From Apteryx mantelli (lineage: Eukaryota; Chordata; Aves; Apterygiformes; Apterygidae), in contig NC_089981.1 in the NCBI RefSeq assembly GCF_036417845.1, positions 64,011,268 to 64,075,267 on the forward strand: DNA of 64,000 nucleotides, written 5' to 3'. The notes beneath the pieces are model-generated. The model saw only the letters and a program-made list of their open reading frames with translations, did not search any database and had not been told where the DNA came from. A program made the position numbers and the translations under genes. Shown here one piece after another: positions 60,049 through 64,000 of this stretch (its first letter is position 1; each line of letters begins with the position of its first letter).

Positions 60049-63000
60049 TTACAGTTCACAGTCTTTACGTCTCTTCTTGTTTTGTCTTCTCTTACCTCGG
60101 CCCTTCGATCTCCTCCTGCAAAAGAAAAGGAGCACAAGAGACTGACGTGTGGGAAGCAAGCAGCAGCACCCCCACCTGTAGCATTGCCCCCAGTGCCACT
60201 TACCTCCCAGATTTCATCAGGTCCTGCCGTGGCCTGGGGAGGAAGGACAGAGTGAAAAGGTTATTCGGGCAGTGCTGTATATTGTGCTTCTGGGGGTGGT
60301 TTATTGAAACGCCTCGATGTGTAGCACAATCTAGATGGGTTACGACTCAAGCTTAAAATAGACCCAATATGACTTCTCCCCACATTATCAACTCCTCGCC
60401 CAGGAGCAAACTGCAATATGCAGAAAGAAAACAGACAGCAAAGGGGCAGGGGATGACCAACTTTGGCAACTCCCCTGTGGACCATGACATTTCACCCATC
60501 AGGACATGAAGCATAGATTGTTTTTAATTGCTCTCAGTGACTGTTTTCATAGAGCAGCTGGTATATGGAAATGCAGGGTCCCAAGTAACACAGAATCGCT
60601 GAGGTTGGAAGGGACCTCTGGAGATCATCTAGTCCAACCCCCCTGCTCAAGCAGGGTCACCTAGAGCACATTGCACAGGATTGCGTCCAGGCGTGTTTTG
60701 AATACCTCCAGAGAAGGAGACTCCACAACCTCTCGGGGCAACCTGTTCCAGTGCTCTGTCACCCTCACAGTGAAAAAGTTTTTCCTCATGTTCAGATGGA
60801 AGTGTCTGTGTTTCAGTTTGTGCCTGTTGCCTCGCGTCCTGTCACTGGGCACCACTGAAAAGAGTCTGGTCCCATCCTCTCGACACCCTCCCTTCAGATA
60901 CTTGTACACATTGATAAGATCTCCTCTCAGCCTTCTACACACAGGATTTGCTTCAAAAATCTCAGTGGCAGTTCAGCAGTCATGACATACTTGGACTCAC
61001 TATTCCCAATAGGAGCCAATGCCAAAGTTTCCACCATGCTTCTGCTAAAATTCAAAGGGGAACAACATAAGGATGAGGAAAGCTGCTTAGAGAGAAGCCA
61101 AAAGGGTGCTGCAGATACAAAAAATTTACACGGGTTCAAAGACTGACTGCACAAGTACTTGCAAGAGATCCCCTGGGAGTTACCCTAAGTAGGAAAACCA
61201 AAACAGGCTCAGGAAATCCCCTGCAGGGAAAACAGCTAGAGGCAGGGGGAAGCACTGGTTCCCACTCCTCCCTACACATCCACTGATGGATGGCTCTAGA
61301 GACAGCACTGAGCTACATGGGCCATGGGTCCACTCCAGCACAGTCATGCTTACAACTGCAGGGGGAATACCAGCACAGGGATCCTCAGGCTCTTCTGGGC
61401 AAGGATCACATCCAGCAGCTGCCTGATAGGACACTCACTCCCCAGTTTTTGCAATAATGAATTGTCTTCAGACTGTGATGGAGAGCAGATGGCAGGGACC
61501 CGCTGCATGGGAGAGTGGCCCACGAGGTGGTGCTGGAGAGGCTCTGCACCAAGGATCAGCACTGCTCCAGCTGTGGGCAGCCCTCCCACGCTGGGCTGCA
61601 CACGCAGAGCCCAGCCTGTCCAAGCTCACACTGCTTGCGCAGCAGTGTCAGCACCACAACAGGTTAGCTTCATGCCAGGTCAGTGCCATGCATCCACGCC
61701 TGGTCAGGTCAGTGCTGCGTGTCTGCACAAGGCCAGGCTGGGGATTAAGCTTTTGTCAGTCCAGATCCCTCCCTGTGGGTCAGCCCTAAGGCCCTGTCCC
61801 CAGATGGGGCAGCCTCCTCAAAATGGAGATTCAAGGCCCAGCACTTCAGCTTTCTCCCTGAGCCACTGCCATGCTCAGGTGCGCTGGGCCAGAGCTCTCC
61901 ACTGAGCCAGTGCCTGGGACCAGCTGCCCCAAATGGGCCCTTGCATTCAGAGCCGCCAGCCTTGCCTGGCTCTCCCCAGGCAGCTCACGAAGGCTGCCTG
62001 CAGCAGGCCATTTGCCTGGGACACGCACGCACAGCAGCGACACAAGCTGCCGAGGCTGCTCTGGCTGCAGGGGCACAGCGGTGCCAAACGAGCCCAAGGG
62101 TCCCTACCTGCACTCGCAGCGCTTGTGCTCAGTGAAGGCCATCTCCACATAGGGCGCCTCTCCGCTTGGCTTTATCTTCAGGAGCTGAAAGAGGAACAAA
62201 GGTTGTTTCCCGGCATGTGGGAGCAGACGTGGCTGGAAGGACTTGCAAAGCACTGTCTCGCCTCCTCCACCTCAGGGCAATCTCGCTTTGCCCCCAGCCT
62301 CTCAGGCAGATGCGTGTCTAACCTGCTCCTCGGGACTGCCAGCAGTCGAGCCTCCACCTCCGCGCGCGGTGCAGCGCAGCCAGGCCAGGTGGCCCGGGCA
62401 GCTCAGGAGGCTCTCCTGGTGCCTCGCCCCGTCTTCAGGGCTGAAATTTAAGTCCCCTCTTCTTGGGACTTCCCAACCTTAGAGCAGACTTCCTGCTTCT
62501 GCCTTTGTGGAGACCTTTCACATATTTGACCACTTGGCACATTTTCCTTCTCTGAACTAAATATCCCCTCTAGGTCATGTTTTCTAGACTGTTCCCACTG
62601 CTGCTGCCTCCTCCTGACCCCTTTTCCACAGCCTCCTAAGGGCTCCCCAGCCTAGGGAAACAGGATTTGCCCTGCCATATGTCAGTCCACACCAGCCAGC
62701 CTGGAGTTCAGATTGGACACCTGGGAACGTTCCTCTGTGGCGCAATCCCCACTAATACCCCACAGGAGCGCTCCCTAGCCTGGCACTGCCACCCCACACA
62801 CGTCTGCTGGATCCTTACCGCAGGAGGGAGCCCAGCCCTGGAGCCTGGGGAATTGCCTCACCTGCCCTCATGGACAAGCCCCAAAAGCTGGCAGAGGGAC
62901 CCTTCTGGTTTGGCATGAGTTTCAGTAGATCTGAGTAAGCCAGACTCCCCCATCCCCTGTTATCCATGCTGCTACGACGTCCTCAGGAGGCAAAGCTGCA

Positions 63001-63274
63001 AGGTTTAACCTCCCAGCACTTGGCAGGGAGCCACTTCCCCAGCTGCAGCCGCAGGCCCTTGCTGAGCCAACGCTCACCTGCATGGTGACTGTGCTTGTCT
63101 CCACAGGGACGCAGCGGAGCCCCTCGTCTCCGCAGCAGCCTCCGCAGCGCTGCAGGGAGACGCAGGAGGGTCTGAAGATGTACTCCACCTCGTTGGGGAA
63201 CTCGGTAATGACGTCCACCAGCTGCTCCAGAGGCCGGCAGAAACTACGATTCCAGATCTCCCGAAAGGTCACTA
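60049..63274 (-). CDS. PGF: Placental growth factor, 5' exons missing or unresolved
   Basis: PGF is a secreted VEGF-family ligand of VEGFR1. Exons on the minus strand: 63274-63078 ([13 protein letters not shown] to ETSTVTMQ), 62184-62108 ([14 protein letters not shown] to HKRCEC), 60233-60204 ([10 protein letters not shown]) and 60115-60049 ([17 protein letters not shown], then KDCEL and stop). The cystine-knot cysteines are all present, with the core [10 protein letters not shown] and the PGF-type CVPVET. The last exon matches the heparin-binding RRPKGRGKRRREKQR region of human PlGF-2, so this product should bind heparan sulfate. An N-glycosylation sequon, NRS, precedes the first knot Cys. 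The 197-bp exon starts in phase 1, so at least the signal-peptide exon and a small second exon lie upstream. The first is not found and probably lies beyond 64000. Confidence 0.93.
60588..60940 (-). mobile_element. 5'-truncated CR1 LINE in PGF intron
   Basis: The block starts with the CR1 3' tail (cagaatcgctgaggttggaa) and ends in the RT C-terminal region, reading [16 protein letters not shown] to LDAILCNVL without a stop. It is very similar to the 3' end of the element at 28.4 kb, so probably the same or a sister subfamily. It lies between PGF exons 62184-62108 and 60233-60204. Confidence 0.93.
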
Positions 63275-63519
63275 CTGGAAGAGACCCGCAGGGGCATAAG
63301 GAGACATCCAGAGAGCCCAACACCAGCCCAATCCTGACGTGCAGCAGCCGGTGCTGGAGCAGGACCTCACAGCAGGGGAAGCAGCCGCAGCAGGGTCAGA
63401 TGCAGAGGACCCCCTTGCACCCTCAGTAAGCCCATCACTGCGCTGGCAGTTGCCACATCCGCCCAGAAGGGCTCTCTCCCTCTGCCTGCCAGCTCCCTCT
63501 CTCCTCAGTCTGTCCCAAC

Positions 63520-63571
63520 CTCCTCCTCCCTCTCTGCAGCTGGGCTCCCCACTTCTGCCTGGTCTCCAGGC
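63520..63571 (-). other. Weak candidate for PGF exon 2
   Basis: A 52-bp block in phase 0 to 1, the size and phase of VEGFA exon 2, follows a good acceptor (TGCTGCTCCTTCCAG). It would read AWRPGRSGEPSCREGGG before VVTFRE. The donor GTTGGG is poor and the peptide does not clearly resemble mammalian PGF, so this is a guess from geometry. Confidence 0.25.
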
Positions 63572-63699
63572 CTGGAAGGAGCAGCAATCCTGCCCCACAG
63601 CACATAAGGAAGCCACCCCCAAGGTCCTGGAGACCTGCTGCTGCCCCCTTCTCCCTTCTCCTCGCCTTCCCAGCAGGGAAGGGCAGAGCAGAGGCGAAG

Positions 63700-64000
63700 C
63701 CGAATGTTTCGGGCCAAGGGCAGGGCCCAATTCAGCAGCCCCCTGTCACCGCAGGCGCTGCAAGCGGGGCAGAGCCGAGCGCTGCCGAGGGGCGCCGGTG
63801 CTGCCCCCGGGGGCAGCTCCCCGCAGCCCTCAGCCGCTCGGGGCCGCCCCCGAGCCCGGCGGCAGCGCTGGGGGACGCCGGCGGGGCGCGGGCTGCCGAC
63901 GGCGGGGCAGGCGGGCGCCCTCCGGCCCCCCCAGCGCGCAGGCGGGCGGCTCCGTCCCGCAGCCCGAGCCCGGGCAGAGGGTCCCGCCGCTGCCGCCCCG
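63700..64000 (-). promoter_or_regulatory. CpG-rich block at the window end, probable PGF 5' region
   Basis: CpG density rises sharply from about 63.72 kb to the end. It contains no ATG suitable for a signal peptide on the minus strand. It may be the PGF promoter, the 5' UTR exon or part of intron 1. The window ends too early to tell. Confidence 0.4.

Noticed and set aside
63371-63435. ATG with a Leu-rich stretch (MGLLRVQGGPLHLTLLRLLP) and a GTGAGG donor, as PGF signal-peptide exon
   Set aside because: It ends in phase 2, while VEGF-family first exons (including the neighbouring paralogue) end in phase 0. No second exon of fitting phase lies between it and 63274.
1-64000. tRNA, rRNA, CRISPR, bacterial operon features
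   Set aside because: No cloverleaf, array or ribosomal RNA sequence was seen. The sequence is vertebrate nuclear DNA with spliced genes.

Overview
This window is vertebrate nuclear DNA, most likely from a bird. The genes are split by GT-AG introns and start in CpG-rich islands. The repeats are CR1 LINEs, including an almost full-length copy whose 3' end is typically avian. The gene order PROX2(-) - DLST(+) - RPS6KL1(-) - PGF(-) is the order I know from human 14q24.3. All coding models below were assembled by eye from splice sites, reading phase and remembered family proteins; no search was run.

Layout. 1-3.5 kb holds no recognisable gene. 3.5-8.4 kb carries the four coding exons of PROX2 (minus strand); a candidate 5' exon and promoter lie near 12.1-12.2 kb. 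One PROX2 intron is a clear U12-type AT-AC intron. Ancient CR1 relics lie at about 10.1-10.9 kb and 14.3-15.2 kb. A CpG island at 15.9-16.6 kb starts DLST (15 coding exons, plus strand, poly(A) signal at 37.06 kb). DLST intron 10 contains a 4.2-kb CR1 in antisense. RPS6KL1 (10 coding exons, minus strand) converges on DLST and starts in the CpG island at 47.5-48.7 kb.

The most interesting part is 50.1-64.0 kb, where two VEGF/PlGF-family genes lie head to tail on the minus strand. The first (60.0-63.3 kb, 5' end not in the window) is a good PGF with a basic heparin-binding-type tail. The second (50.1-55.5 kb) is a diverged paralogue with its own signal peptide, the same exon phases, a 197-bp cystine-knot exon exactly as long as that of PGF, all eight knot cysteines and its own poly(A) signal. 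It has lost the basic tail and has an unsettled C-terminus. I know of no such neighbour of mammalian PGF, so it is the best candidate here for something undescribed.

The genes do not form a pathway. DLST is a mitochondrial TCA-cycle enzyme, PROX2 a homeodomain transcription factor, RPS6KL1 a MIT-domain pseudokinase, and the two VEGF-like genes encode secreted growth factors.
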